Assembly (NCBI RefSeq): GCF_008824185.1
Contig: NZ_CP044423.1
Span: 1,191,501 to 1,255,500, forward strand
Length of the DNA: 64,000 bases
Direction: 5' to 3'
DNA from: Paracoccus pantotrophus
GTDB lineage: Bacteria; Pseudomonadota; Alphaproteobacteria; Rhodobacterales; Rhodobacteraceae
The position numbers and the translations under genes are program-made. The notes beneath the pieces were generated by a model. The model was not told where the DNA came from, did not search any database, and was given only the letters and a program-made list of their open reading frames with translations. Below, in pieces: positions 24,980-33,407 of the stretch; the stretch's first letter is position 1, and each line of letters begins with the position of its first letter.

Positions 24980-25909
24980 TCAGGCCTTGCCCAGATAGAT
25001 GTCCACCAGCTTGCCCAGCATCTCCAGCGCATCCTCGCGCGAACGCTGGAAGCTGTTGCGGCCGATGATCGAGCCGTTGCCACCGCCGTCGCGGATGGCG
25101 CGCGCGTCGTCGAAGACCGCATCCGCGCCCTTGGCCGCCCCGCCCGAGAACACCACGATGCGGCGGCCGTTGAAGGCCGACTGCATGCAATGCGCCACGC
25201 GCTTGGCCTGGGTCGAGATGTCGATGCCCTTGGCCTCGTAGACCTTTTTCGCCTCGCCCAGTTCCAGGTGGTCGGTCGAGAGCTTGATCTTGATGATATG
25301 CGCCCCGATCAGCGCCGCGATCTGCGCGGCATAGGCGGCGATGTCGATGGCGGTCTCGCCGTCCTTGCTGATCGCCTCGCCGCGCGGATAGGACCAGATC
25401 ACCGTCGCCACGCCCTTGGCGGCGGCTTCCTTGCGCATCTCGACGATCTCCTCGATCATGTCGAGCGCCATGTCCGAGCCCGGATAGATGGTGAAGCCGA
25501 TGGCCGAGCAGCCCAGCCGCAGCGCGTCGTCGACCGAGGCGGTGATCGCCTGGTTCTTGCCGGCGGTGTCCGACATCAGCGAATTGGCCGAGTTCACCTT
25601 GAGGATGGTCGGGATCTGGCCGGCAAAGGTGTCGGCGCCCGCCTCGATCATGCCCAGGGGCGCGGCATAGGCGTTGAGCCCGGCGTCGATCGCCAGCTGG
25701 TAATGGTAATGCGGGTCATAGCCGGCCGGGTTCGGCGCGAAGCTGCGCGCCGGGCCATGCTCGAAACCCTGGTCCACGGGCAGGATGATCATCTTGCCGG
25801 TGCCGGCCAGCTTGCCGGTCATCAGCATGCGGGCCAGCTGTGCCTTCACACCCGGCGCTTCGCCCTCGTAATTGGCGAGGATCTTGCGGACGGTATCGGT
25901 CATCTGCAT
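24980..25909 (-). CDS. fba: class I fructose-bisphosphate aldolase (DhnA/FbaB type)
   Basis: 309 residues from MQMTDTVRKILANYEG; GGAG six bases upstream fits this ATG better than the ATG four codons earlier. A Schiff-base TIM-barrel aldolase of the DeoC/FbaB group: ILPVDQGFEHGP, GCSAIGFTIYPGSD, IWSYPRGE, HIIKIKLSTDH with the active-site lysine region, and VVFSGGAAKG. Splits fructose-1,6-bisphosphate in glycolysis or works in reverse in gluconeogenesis. pgk and tpiA are also in the window. It is divergent from the small membrane protein gene, with two inverted repeats between. Confidence 0.92.
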   Translation of the reverse strand: MQMTDTVRKILANYEGEAPGVKAQLARMLMTGKLAGTGKMIILPVDQGFEHGPARSFAPNPAGYDPHYHYQLAIDAGLNAYAAPLGMIEAGADTFAGQIPTILKVNSANSLMSDTAGKNQAITASVDDALRLGCSAIGFTIYPGSDMALDMIEEIVEMRKEAAAKGVATVIWSYPRGEAISKDGETAIDIAAYAAQIAALIGAHIIKIKLSTDHLELGEAKKVYEAKGIDISTQAKRVAHCMQSAFNGRRIVVFSGGAAKGADAVFDDARAIRDGGGNGSIIGRNSFQRSREDALEMLGKLVDIYLGKA

Positions 25910-25930
25910 CGGGAACTCCATGTCTGAATG

Positions 25931-25973
25931 CCGGCTGATTAACAGACCAGCCGGCAAGGGCAATCGCGATTGC
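25931..25973. promoter_or_regulatory. two inverted repeats between fba and a small membrane protein gene
   Basis: A perfect 14-bp palindrome GCAATCGCGATTGC (25960-25973) is adjacent to a 7-bp inverted repeat CCGGCT..AGCCGG (about 25931-25954). Both lie in the divergent fba upstream region and may be operator sites; no regulator is suggested by the sequence. Confidence 0.4.
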
Positions 25974-26035
25974 GCTAACGGAACACATGGCCGCCTTTCG
26001 GCGTTATTCCGCTGTCAGAATTGGGAGGAATTCCA

Positions 26036-26263
26036 ATGGCGAACGAAGATCCCGACGGCATTCCCGAACAGATCCGCCAGAACCGGCCCTTCTTCCTGGT
26101 GCTGGGACTGGCCTTTGCGATCGCGATCGGGGCCTTTCTCTATATCCTGTTCCTCGACACCGACTCGCGCGACGTGACGCGCAACGCGCCGCCCGCCGCG
26201 ACGACACCGGCCATGCCGGCAGGCGAAGCCGCGCCGGAAGCCGCACCGGCCGAGGGGAACTGA
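26036..26263 (+). CDS. small single-span membrane protein
   Basis: 75 residues from MANEDPDGIPEQIRQ, with GGGAGGAA eight bases upstream. One hydrophobic segment at about 19-40 (PFFLVLGLAFAIAIGAFLYI) with a charged N-terminus and an Ala/Pro-rich tail after it (about 52-75), presumably periplasmic. No family recognised. It is monocistronic, bounded by a strong hairpin downstream. Confidence 0.7.
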   Translation: MANEDPDGIPEQIRQNRPFFLVLGLAFAIAIGAFLYILFLDTDSRDVTRNAPPAATTPAMPAGEAAPEAAPAEGN

Positions 26264-26271
26264 CCGCAGCC

Positions 26272-26299
26272 GGCAGGGGACACCAGGGCGTCCCCTGCC
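26272..26299 (+). terminator. strong hairpin after the small membrane protein gene
   Basis: Perfect 10-bp stem GGCAGGGGAC/GTCCCCTGCC with an eight-base loop, followed by GCCCTTTCGCTT. It begins eight bases after the stop codon. Confidence 0.7.
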
Positions 26300-26344
26300 G
26301 CCCTTTCGCTTGCGCCGATGCGCCGATCCGGCATCAGACGGAAC

Positions 26345-26385
26345 AGCCCCCCGCGAGGGGCTCCTCCGCCTGCCGGGCGGCAGGC
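26345..26385 (-). terminator. two hairpins downstream of pgk
   Basis: On the minus strand a 7-bp stem (GCCTGCC/GGCAGGC, 26368-26385) lies right after the pgk stop and a second 6-bp stem (26345-26362) follows. T-runs are poor, so termination strength is uncertain. Confidence 0.45.
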
Positions 26386-26386
26386 C

Positions 26387-27583
26387 TCAGCGTTTCTGCA
26401 GGGCCGCGACGCCGGGCAGTTCCTTGCCCTCCATCCATTCCAGGAAGGCGCCGCCGGCAGTCGAGATGAAGGTGAAATCGCCCGACACCCCGGCCTTGTT
26501 CAGCGCCGCCACCGTGTCGCCGCCGCCGGCGACCGAGATCAGCTTGCCCTCGCGCGTCAGCCGCGCGGCCTCTTGCGCGGCGGCATTGGTCGCGGCGTCG
26601 AAGGGCGCGATCTCGAAGGCGCCAAGCGGGCCGTTCCAGATCAGCGTGCGGCTGGCCTCGAAGACCTCGCGGATCTTCGCCACCGTGGCGGGGCCGGCGT
26701 CCAGGATCATCGCATCGGCCGGGCAGGCATCCGCCGCCACCGTCTCGTTGTCGGCGCCGGCCTTGAACTCGCGCGCCACCACCACGTCCACCGGCAGGTG
26801 GATGGTGCAGCCGGTCTGTTCCGCCTTGGCCAGGATCTCGCGCGCCGTATCGGCCATGTCGCGCTCGGCCAGCGACTTGCCGACCTCGATGCCCTGGGCG
26901 ACCAGGAAGGTGTTGGCCATGCCACCGCCGATGACCAGATGATCGACCTTCTCGATCAGGTTGCCAAGCAGGTCGAGCTTGGTCGAGACCTTGGCGCCGC
27001 CGACCACCGCCACCACCGGGCGCTGCGGATTGCCAAGCGCGGCGTCCAGCGCCTTGAGCTCCGCCTCCATCAGCCGGCCGGCGGCGGCAGGAAGCAGCCG
27101 CGCGATGCCCTCGGTCGAGGCATGGGCGCGATGGGCGGCCGAGAAGGCGTCGTTGACGTAGACCTGGCCCAGGGCGGCCAGCGAGGCGGCGCAGGTCGCG
27201 TCATTGGTTTCCTCGCCCGGATAGAAGCGGGTGTTCTCCAGCAGCAGGACATCGCCCGGCTTCAGGTCGGCCACAGCCCGCTTGGCGGGGCCGCCGATGG
27301 CCTCGTCCGCAAACCTGACCTCCTGGCCCAGGGCGCGCTGCAGCGCCGGCAGAACGACCTTGAGGCTCATGCTGTCCACGCGCTTGCCCTTGGGGCGGTC
27401 GAAATGCGCCAGCAGCACCGGGATGCCGCCCTTGGCCTGGATGTCCTTGACGGTGGGCACGATCTTTTCGATTCGCGTGGCATCGGTGACCTGGCCGTTT
27501 TCGACCGGGACGTTCACGTCCACGCGGACAAGCACCACCTTGCCGTCAAGCTCCAGGTCGTCGATCGTGTTGAAATCCGCCAT
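26387..27583 (-). CDS. pgk: phosphoglycerate kinase
   Basis: 398 residues from MADFNTIDDLELDGK. Of two close ATGs the second (27583) is preferred since AGGGA lies seven bases before it and only one base before the other. Typical motifs: VLVRVDVNVP, LLAHFDRPKGKR, LLLENTRFYPGEETND, VVGGAKVSTKLDLL, IWNGPLGAFE and SVAGGGDTVAAL. Transfers phosphate between 1,3-bisphosphoglycerate and ADP in glycolysis/gluconeogenesis. Convergent with the small membrane protein gene and divergent from the cyclophilin pair. Confidence 0.97.
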   Translation of the reverse strand: MADFNTIDDLELDGKVVLVRVDVNVPVENGQVTDATRIEKIVPTVKDIQAKGGIPVLLAHFDRPKGKRVDSMSLKVVLPALQRALGQEVRFADEAIGGPAKRAVADLKPGDVLLLENTRFYPGEETNDATCAASLAALGQVYVNDAFSAAHRAHASTEGIARLLPAAAGRLMEAELKALDAALGNPQRPVVAVVGGAKVSTKLDLLGNLIEKVDHLVIGGGMANTFLVAQGIEVGKSLAERDMADTAREILAKAEQTGCTIHLPVDVVVAREFKAGADNETVAADACPADAMILDAGPATVAKIREVFEASRTLIWNGPLGAFEIAPFDAATNAAAQEAARLTREGKLISVAGGGDTVAALNKAGVSGDFTFISTAGGAFLEWMEGKELPGVAALQKR

Positions 27584-27761
27584 GCTCATGTCCCTTTCAT
27601 GTTGGGCTGACCGTCCCCCGCCGGGGTTTTCCCGCATCATGACATTTTCGTCAACCGGCGCCGGAGGCCGGGCATGCGGCGAAACGCACGGCGCCGGCGG
27701 GCGTTGTCTGGGCGGGGCGAAACGCTTATGCCTTTGCCCAAGCCATCAGAAGGAGACCCCC

Positions 27762-28271
27762 ATGGCCGAGATCAAGGATCCCGAGAACACGGTCATCATC
27801 GAGCTGAAGGACGGCCCGGTGGTGATCGAACTGCTGCCCGACGTGGCGCCGAAACATGCCGAGCGCATGAAGGAACTGGCCCGCGCCGGGAAATACGACA
27901 ACGTGGCCTTCCACCGCGTGATCGAGGGCTTCATGGCCCAGACCGGCGATGTGGAACATGCCAACATGGAAAACAACTACAATCCGGGCCGCGCTGGCAC
28001 CGGCGGCTCGGACCTGCCGGACCTGCCGGCCGAGTTCTCGCGCCTGCCGCATGACCGCGGCACGCTGGGCGCGGCGCGCTCGATGAACCCGAACTCGGCC
28101 AACAGCCAGTTCTTCATCAATTTCAAGGACAACCACTTCCTGAACGGCCAGTATACCGTCTATGGCCGGGTCATCGAGGGCATGGAGCATGTCGACAAGA
28201 TCGCCCGCGGCGAGCCGCCGGCGAATCCCGACCGGATGATCTCGGTGAGGGTGGCGGCCGATGTGGAATAA
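27762..28271 (+). CDS. ppiB: peptidyl-prolyl cis-trans isomerase, cytoplasmic cyclophilin
   Basis: 169 residues from MAEIKDPENTVIIELKDG (AAGGAGA upstream); no signal peptide, so cytoplasmic. Cyclophilin fold: VAFHRVIEGFMAQTGD, then NSANSQFFINFKDNHFLNGQ and YTVYGRVIEGMEHVD. Catalyses proline isomerisation during folding. The end overlaps by 11 bases with the next gene, a second cyclophilin with an export signal, so both compartments are served from one transcript. Confidence 0.94.
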   Translation: MAEIKDPENTVIIELKDGPVVIELLPDVAPKHAERMKELARAGKYDNVAFHRVIEGFMAQTGDVEHANMENNYNPGRAGTGGSDLPDLPAEFSRLPHDRGTLGAARSMNPNSANSQFFINFKDNHFLNGQYTVYGRVIEGMEHVDKIARGEPPANPDRMISVRVAADVE

Positions 28272-28866
28272 GCTGCTGCTTCCCGCCCTGGTGCTGGGCG
28301 CCGGCGCGGCCGCCCATCCGGTCCTGGCCGAGGGCCTGCCGGGCGTCACCGACGGGCCGGGTCCGAACCTGGTGATCGAGGTGGCCGATTCCAAGGGCAC
28401 GGCCAAGGGCCGGATCGTGCTGGACCTTTACAACGACAAGGCGCCGAACCATGTCGAGCGCCTGGTGACGCTGGCGAAATCGGGCGCCTATGACGGGGTG
28501 GTGTTCCACCGCGTGATCGACGGCTTCATGGCTCAGACCGGCGATGTCGAATTCGGCAAGCACGGCAGCGATACCGCGCGGGCGGGCATGGGCGGCTCGA
28601 ACATGCCGGACCTGGCGGCCGAGTTCAACGATGTCAGCTTCCAGGCCGGCACCGTGGGCATGGCGCGGGCGCAGGATCCCAACAGCGCCAACAGCCAGTT
28701 CTTCATCGACCTGGCGCCGGCGACTTTCCTGGACGGGCAATATACCGTTGTCGGCCAGCTGGTCGACGGCTGGGACGTGCTGAACGCGATCAAGAAGGGC
28801 GACCCGGCCGCCAATGGCGCCGTGGTCGAGCCCGACTACATGGTCAAGGTGACGGTCGAGGAGTGA
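28261..28866 (+). CDS. peptidyl-prolyl cis-trans isomerase, exported cyclophilin
   Basis: 201 residues. N-terminal signal peptide (MWNKLLLPALVLGAGAAAHP, cleavage near VLA-EGLP) marks a periplasmic protein. The cyclophilin domain shows VVFHRVIDGFMAQTGDVEFG, SNMPDLAAEFNDV, NSANSQFFIDLAPATFLDGQ. About half of the residues match its upstream neighbour, pointing to an old duplication. Starts inside ppiB (11-base overlap) and is followed by a strong terminator. Confidence 0.93.
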   Translation: MWNKLLLPALVLGAGAAAHPVLAEGLPGVTDGPGPNLVIEVADSKGTAKGRIVLDLYNDKAPNHVERLVTLAKSGAYDGVVFHRVIDGFMAQTGDVEFGKHGSDTARAGMGGSNMPDLAAEFNDVSFQAGTVGMARAQDPNSANSQFFIDLAPATFLDGQYTVVGQLVDGWDVLNAIKKGDPAANGAVVEPDYMVKVTVEE

Positions 28867-28888
28867 TCCCCGGCCCCGCCTGACCAAG

Positions 28889-28918
28889 GCCCCGCGTTCC
28901 GGCGCGGGGTCTTTTTTA
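28889..28918 (+). terminator. rho-independent terminator of the cyclophilin operon
   Basis: Seven-bp CCCCGCG/CGCGGGG stem with a six-base loop followed by TCTTTTTT, 23 bases after the stop. Textbook form. Confidence 0.92.
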
Positions 28919-29397
28919 TCGGGCAGGTGTCAAGGTCATCCGAGGAGGAGCCATCGGCATGCAGGACCAAGCGATCATGCGCGAAACGGCTCGGGTATCT
29001 GGAGAAGCCGCTGGCCCGGATGCCGATCAGATGGCGTGCCTATCGGGCCGCACCAGGTCGCCGCTCGTGCCAGCCATCCCGAACGATAGCGCGGGACGCC
29101 CTCCGAGGTTTGATCTTCATGACCAAAACTCGATGCCGCAGCACGGGCATATTTCCCATGATGGACAATCTCCCGCCGGCCGCCGTTGAGCGGCGGGCTG
29201 CGGCGGAAAGCCGCGAGCTTATTTCATTCATGCCGGGCCGGAATGGCGAAGGCTTGCCGACAGGCCGGGCCGCGCAGCGGAAAACGGCCGAAGGGCTTGC
29301 CCTGGCGCGGCTGGGCGGGGCCGGAAAGGCCCCTTGCCCTGCCGCGCGCAAGCCGCGCCGCGGTATCGCGGGATGAACGCCGGCTGTCCGTGGCGGA
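28919..29397. other. unassigned stretch between the cyclophilin operon and gatB
   Basis: 479 bases without a convincing gene. Open frames exist (for example 28959-29189 and 28927-29376, plus; 29040-29351, minus), but none has a clear ribosome site plus recognisable domain. The first 250 bases look less GC-rich and lack the third-position bias of neighbouring genes, so a decayed gene or a non-coding RNA is possible. A small hairpin GGGGCC/GGCCCC lies at 29317-29333. Confidence 0.5.
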
Positions 29398-30915
29398 TCA
29401 GGCCAGGGCGAGCTTCTTGGCCACCAGTTCGTTCACCGCCGCCGGGTTGGCCTTGCCGCCGGTGGCCTTCAGCACCTGGCCCACGAACCAGCCGGCCAGC
29501 TTCGGGTTGGCCTTGGCCTTTTCCACCTGCGCCGGATTGGCGGCGATGATCTCGTCCACCGCCGCCTCGATGGCGCCGAGGTCGGTGACCTGCTTCATGC
29601 CGCGCGCCTCGACGATCTCGGCCGGATCGCCGCCCTCGGTCCACAGGATCTCGAACAGTTCCTTGGCGATCTTGCCCGAGATCGCGCCCGAGCCGATCAG
29701 GTCGATCACCCCGCCAAGCTGGGCGGCCGAGACGGGCGAGGTCTCGACGCTCAGCCCTTCCTTGTTCAGCCGTCCGAACAGCTCGTTGATGACCCAGTTC
29801 GCCGCCATCTTGCCGTCGCGCCCGGCGGCGACCTGCTCGAAGTAATCGGCGCTTTCGACCTCGGCGGTCAGCACACCGGCATCGTATTCGGACAGGCCCA
29901 GTTCGGTGACGAAACGCGCCTTCTTCTCGTCCGGCAGTTCCGGCATCGCGCCGGCGATCTCGTCCACCCAGGCCTGCTCGATCTCCAGCGGCAGCAGGTC
30001 GGGATCGGGGAAATAGCGGTAGTCATGCGCCTCTTCCTTGGAGCGCATCGAGCGGGTCTCGCCCCGGTCGGGGTCATAGAGCCGGGTTTCCTGCACCACC
30101 TTGCCGCCATCCTCGATGATGGCGATCTGGCGGCGTGCCTCGTATTCGATGGCGGCCTGGATGAAGCGCAGCGAGTTCATGTTCTTGATCTCGCAGCGGG
30201 TGCCGAGATGGCTGAAATCGCCGGTCTCCTGGTAGCGTTCGTAGGCGCCGGGCGCGCAGACCGAGACGTTCACGTCGGCGCGCAGGTTGCCGTTCTGCAT
30301 GTTGCCGTCGCAGGTGCCGAGGTAGCGCATGATCTGGCGCAGCTTGGCGACATAGGCCGCCGCCTCCTCGGGGCCGCGGATGTCGGGGCGGCTGACGATC
30401 TCCATCAGCGCGACGCCGGTGCGGTTCAGGTCGACGAAGGACATGTTCGGGTCCATGTCGTGGATCGACTTGCCGGCATCCTGTTCCAGGTGAATGCGCT
30501 CGATCCTGACGCGGCGGGCGACGCCGGGGGCCATGTCCACGATCACCTCGCCCTCGCCCACGATCGGGTGGTAAAGCTGGCTGATCTGGTAGCCCTGCGG
30601 CAGGTCGGGATAGAAATAGTTCTTGCGGTCGAAGGCCGAGACCAGGTTGATCGCCGCCTTCAGGCCCAGCCCGGTCTTGACCGCCTGCGCCACGCAGAAC
30701 TCGTTGATCACCGGCAGCATGCCCGGCATGGCAGCGTCGACGAAGGCGACATGGCTGTTCGGCTCGGCCCCGAAGCCGGTCGAGGCACCGGAAAACAGCT
30801 TGGCGTTCGAGGCGACCTGGGCGTGGACCTCCAGCCCGATGACCAGTTCCCAATCCTGCTTCGCACCCTGAATGATCTTCGGTTCGGGGGCGGTATAGGT
30901 CAGATGGTCGAGCAT
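29398..30915 (-). CDS. gatB: aspartyl/glutamyl-tRNA amidotransferase subunit B
   Basis: 505 residues, full length. GatB converts misacylated Glu-tRNA-Gln or Asp-tRNA-Asn with ammonia from GatA. Seen: WELVIGLEVHAQV near the N-terminus, YPDLPQGYQISQ, HLEQDAGKSIHD, DLNRTGVALMEIVSRPD, CDGNMQNGNLRADVNVS, EIKNMNSLRFIQ and HDYRYFPDPDLLP. The C-terminal YqeY-like helical tail is present (VDEIIAANPAQVEKAKANPK). GatA and GatC are not beside it. No T-rich terminator is seen downstream. Confidence 0.97.
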   Translation of the reverse strand: MLDHLTYTAPEPKIIQGAKQDWELVIGLEVHAQVASNAKLFSGASTGFGAEPNSHVAFVDAAMPGMLPVINEFCVAQAVKTGLGLKAAINLVSAFDRKNYFYPDLPQGYQISQLYHPIVGEGEVIVDMAPGVARRVRIERIHLEQDAGKSIHDMDPNMSFVDLNRTGVALMEIVSRPDIRGPEEAAAYVAKLRQIMRYLGTCDGNMQNGNLRADVNVSVCAPGAYERYQETGDFSHLGTRCEIKNMNSLRFIQAAIEYEARRQIAIIEDGGKVVQETRLYDPDRGETRSMRSKEEAHDYRYFPDPDLLPLEIEQAWVDEIAGAMPELPDEKKARFVTELGLSEYDAGVLTAEVESADYFEQVAAGRDGKMAANWVINELFGRLNKEGLSVETSPVSAAQLGGVIDLIGSGAISGKIAKELFEILWTEGGDPAEIVEARGMKQVTDLGAIEAAVDEIIAANPAQVEKAKANPKLAGWFVGQVLKATGGKANPAAVNELVAKKLALA

Positions 30916-31248
30916 GGCATTTTCCCTGGCAAGGCTGCGCCCCGCCTTCTAGGCGCTTGGCGCGCGGCTCGCAAGGGTTGCGCGGGCGGTGCCGCATCGG
31001 GCCGCTCCGTGCCGGGCGGCAGGGAGCAAAACCGCGGCTCGCAGGTTGGCCCCGGATGAGCGGCCCGATGACCGGGATGAAGGCCATGGGGTTTTCCCCG
31101 CCGCCCGGCGTTGCATGCCCTGTCCCGATCCTGCTGCCCTGCCCCGCATGTCTTGCGGCTTGCATGGGCCATGGCCTTTCGTCCTGCACCTTTGGCGTCA
31201 GATGGCCTCAACCGCGCAGGCAGTGCAATGTTCCCTGGCGCGGCCGGA
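30916..31248. other. intergenic region between gatB and the SOS cassette
   Basis: About 330 bases between the divergent gatB and imuA. No frame with gene-like features is seen. It must carry the gatB promoter on the minus strand, which I could not place with confidence; the SOS promoter lies at the right end. Confidence 0.5.
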
Positions 31249-31289
31249 TTGACGAATCCTTGGACAAGGGATAGGAACAAATCAGGAAC
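31249..31289 (+). promoter_or_regulatory. LexA box and promoter of imuA-imuB-dnaE2
   Basis: GAAC-N7-GAAC at 31275-31289 is a perfect alphaproteobacterial LexA site (GTTC-N7-GTTC on the other strand), 15 bases before imuA. It overlaps the -10 of a likely promoter, TTGACG (31249-31254), 17 bases, TAGGAA (31272-31277). Repressor binding there would block transcription until DNA damage inactivates LexA. Confidence 0.88.
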
Positions 31290-31303
31290 ATACTGACTGA
31301 ACC

Positions 31304-31981
31304 ATGTCCGCTCGCCCTTTCCCTTCCGGGGTGGCGCCTTTCGGACGGGCGCCAGTCCCCGCGGCGCCGCAACCGAGCGCGCCGACCCTGTCCGAAGCCT
31401 TCGGCGCCCGTCCCCTGGCGGGGGCGGCGCCCGGATTCGTCCTGGCCGCCCTGCCGCCGGGGCTGGTGCTTTGGGCGCAGGACCGGCTAAGCCGGACCGA
31501 ATTCGGCGCCCCCTTCCTGCCCGGCATGGGCCGCGACCTGCTGCGGCTGGACCTGACGCGCCCCGCCGATGTGCTGGCGGCGCTGGAGGACGGGCTGCAA
31601 AGCCGCGCCCTGGCCGCCGTGGTGGGCGAGATCCATGGCGCCGCTGCGGCGCTGAGCTTCACCGCCAGCCGCCGCCTGGCGCTTCGGGCCGAGGCGGCGG
31701 GCCTGCCCTGCTGGCTGATCCGCCACGCCGCGCCGCCCGAACCCAGCGCGGCGCGGATGCGCTGGCGGGTGACGCCGCTGCCCTCTGCCCCCGACCCGGA
31801 CGATCCGCAGGCGCCGGGCGAGCCGCGCTGGCTGGCGGAACTGTTCCGGGTCCGCGGCCAGCCGCCCTCGACCTGGGTGGTGCGCCATGACCGGGCGGCG
31901 GATCGTCTCGATTTCTCTGCCCCGCCTGGCGATCGAGAGCTGGCTGAACCGCGCCGCGCGCCGGGGCGACGCCTGGCCTGA
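31304..31981 (+). CDS. imuA: ImuA, SOS mutagenesis accessory protein
   Basis: 225 residues of the ImuA group (RecA/SulA-like fold without a full ATPase site). First gene of the imuA-imuB-dnaE2 cassette, the damage-induced mutagenesis system of many bacteria lacking UmuDC. Family-like parts: SEAFGARPLAGAAPGFVLAAL, DLLRLDLTRPADVLAALEDG, RALAAVVGEIHGA and LARRLALRAEAAGLPCWLIR-like TASRRLALRAEAAGLPCWLI. The last 95 bases overlap imuB in another frame, unusually long, so the extreme C-terminus is constrained by imuB. Confidence 0.85.
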   Translation: MSARPFPSGVAPFGRAPVPAAPQPSAPTLSEAFGARPLAGAAPGFVLAALPPGLVLWAQDRLSRTEFGAPFLPGMGRDLLRLDLTRPADVLAALEDGLQSRALAAVVGEIHGAAAALSFTASRRLALRAEAAGLPCWLIRHAAPPEPSAARMRWRVTPLPSAPDPDDPQAPGEPRWLAELFRVRGQPPSTWVVRHDRAADRLDFSAPPGDRELAEPRRAPGRRLA

Positions 31982-33407
31982 GGAGATCCCGCTGGCGCTG
32001 GCCGCGCCCGGTCCGCACGGGCCCGTCATCCATGCCGCGAACCGCGCCGCCGAACGGGCCGGGGCCCGCATCGGCGCCCGCGCCGTGGACAGCCGCGCCA
32101 TCTGCCCCGAATTGCGCATCGAGCCGGCCGAGCCCCGACGCGATGCCGCAAAACTGGCGCGGCTGGCCTTCTGGGCCCGGCGCTGGGGCCCCTTCAGCAC
32201 GCCCGACGACAAGGACGGCATCATTCTCGACACCACCGGCGCCGCGCATCTGTTCGGCGGCGAGGCGGCGATGCTGGCCGAGATCCAGGCCGGCTTCGCC
32301 CGGGCCGGGCTGACCGCGCGGCTGGCGCTGGCGCCGACGCGCGGCGCGGCCTGGGCGCTGGCCCGCTTCGGCCCCGAGCGCACGATCTGCGCCGATCCCC
32401 TGCCCGCGCTGGCGCCGCTGCCGGTGGCCGGGTTGCGGCTGTCGGGGGAAACCCTGCTGCTCTTGCGCCGGCTGGGGCTCAGGACCATCGGCGACCTCGC
32501 CGCCCTTCCGCGCCTGTCACTGATGCGCCGCTTTGCCCGGGCCGAGCCGCAGGACAATCCGTTGATCCGCCTCGACCAGGCGCTGGGGCGGGCGGCCGAG
32601 CCGCTGGATGCGCCCGAGCCCGCACCCGAATACGCCGCCGAGGCCCGGCTGGCCGAGCCGGTGATGGACCCCTCGGACTGGCTGCCCGGATTGCTGGCCG
32701 ATCTTTGCGCGCAGATGGCGGCGGCGGATCGCGGCTGCCGGCGGCTGTGCCTGTCGGTGTTTCGCGTGGATGGCGAGCGGCGCGACATCCGCGTCGCCCT
32801 GGCCGCGCCCACGCGCGACCCCGGCCATTTGCTGCGCCTGTTCGACGGCCGGCTCGAACGGCTGGACCCTGGCTATGGCTTCGACCTGATCCGGCTTGCG
32901 GCCGAGGCGGTCGAGCCGCTGGCCCAGACCCAGCCCGGCCTCGACGGTGCCGCGCCCGCAGGGCTGGCACTGGCGCGGCTGGTGGACCGGCTGGCGGCGC
33001 GCTTCGGCGCGGCGGCGATCAGCCGGCCGCTGCCGCGCGAAAGCCATGTCCCCGAACGCGCCGAGACACCCGGCCCGCCGCTGGCCACCATTCCCGCCCC
33101 GGTCGCGCGCGCCGACCGGCCGATCCGCCTGCTCAACCCGCCCGAGGAGATCCGCGTGCTCTACGCCATCCCCGAAGGCCCGCCGGCGCAATTCGTCTGG
33201 CGCCGGCAGACCCTGCGCGTCGCCCGCCATGCCGGGCCCGAGCGCATCGCTCCGGAATGGTGGCACGACCGCCCCGGCACCCGGCTGCGCGACTATTTCC
33301 GCATCGAGGACGACAGCGGCCTGCGCCTGTGGATCTATCGCGAGGGGCTGGTCCATGACGGCCGCGGCGGCGCGCCGCGCTGGTTCCTGCACGGGATCTT
33401 CGCCTGA
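31887..33407 (+). CDS. imuB: ImuB, Y-family polymerase-like protein
   Basis: 506 residues. ImuB resembles Y-family DNA polymerases but lacks the catalytic acidic residues; it is the hub binding ImuA, DnaE2 and the sliding clamp. Seen here: RRIVSISLPRLAIESW at the start, HAANRAAERAGARIGARAVD, and DTTGAAHLFGGEAAML, where an active polymerase would carry catalytic acids in a D/E-rich motif. The C-terminal part (VLYAIPEGPPAQFVWRRQT, RDYFRIEDDSGLRLWIYREG) is typical of ImuB. Overlaps imuA by 95 bases and dnaE2 by one base. Confidence 0.92.
   Translation: MTGRRIVSISLPRLAIESWLNRAARRGDAWPEEIPLALAAPGPHGPVIHAANRAAERAGARIGARAVDSRAICPELRIEPAEPRRDAAKLARLAFWARRWGPFSTPDDKDGIILDTTGAAHLFGGEAAMLAEIQAGFARAGLTARLALAPTRGAAWALARFGPERTICADPLPALAPLPVAGLRLSGETLLLLRRLGLRTIGDLAALPRLSLMRRFARAEPQDNPLIRLDQALGRAAEPLDAPEPAPEYAAEARLAEPVMDPSDWLPGLLADLCAQMAAADRGCRRLCLSVFRVDGERRDIRVALAAPTRDPGHLLRLFDGRLERLDPGYGFDLIRLAAEAVEPLAQTQPGLDGAAPAGLALARLVDRLAARFGAAAISRPLPRESHVPERAETPGPPLATIPAPVARADRPIRLLNPPEEIRVLYAIPEGPPAQFVWRRQTLRVARHAGPERIAPEWWHDRPGTRLRDYFRIEDDSGLRLWIYREGLVHDGRGGAPRWFLHGIFA

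Noticed and set aside
29317..29333. Hairpin as gatB terminator
   Set aside because: Stem of six base pairs without T-run, about 65 bases beyond the stop; not convincing.
28927..29376. Plus-strand frame of 149 codons after the cyclophilin operon
   Set aside because: Starts within ten bases of the terminator, no ribosome site, no domain, and codon use unlike neighbours.
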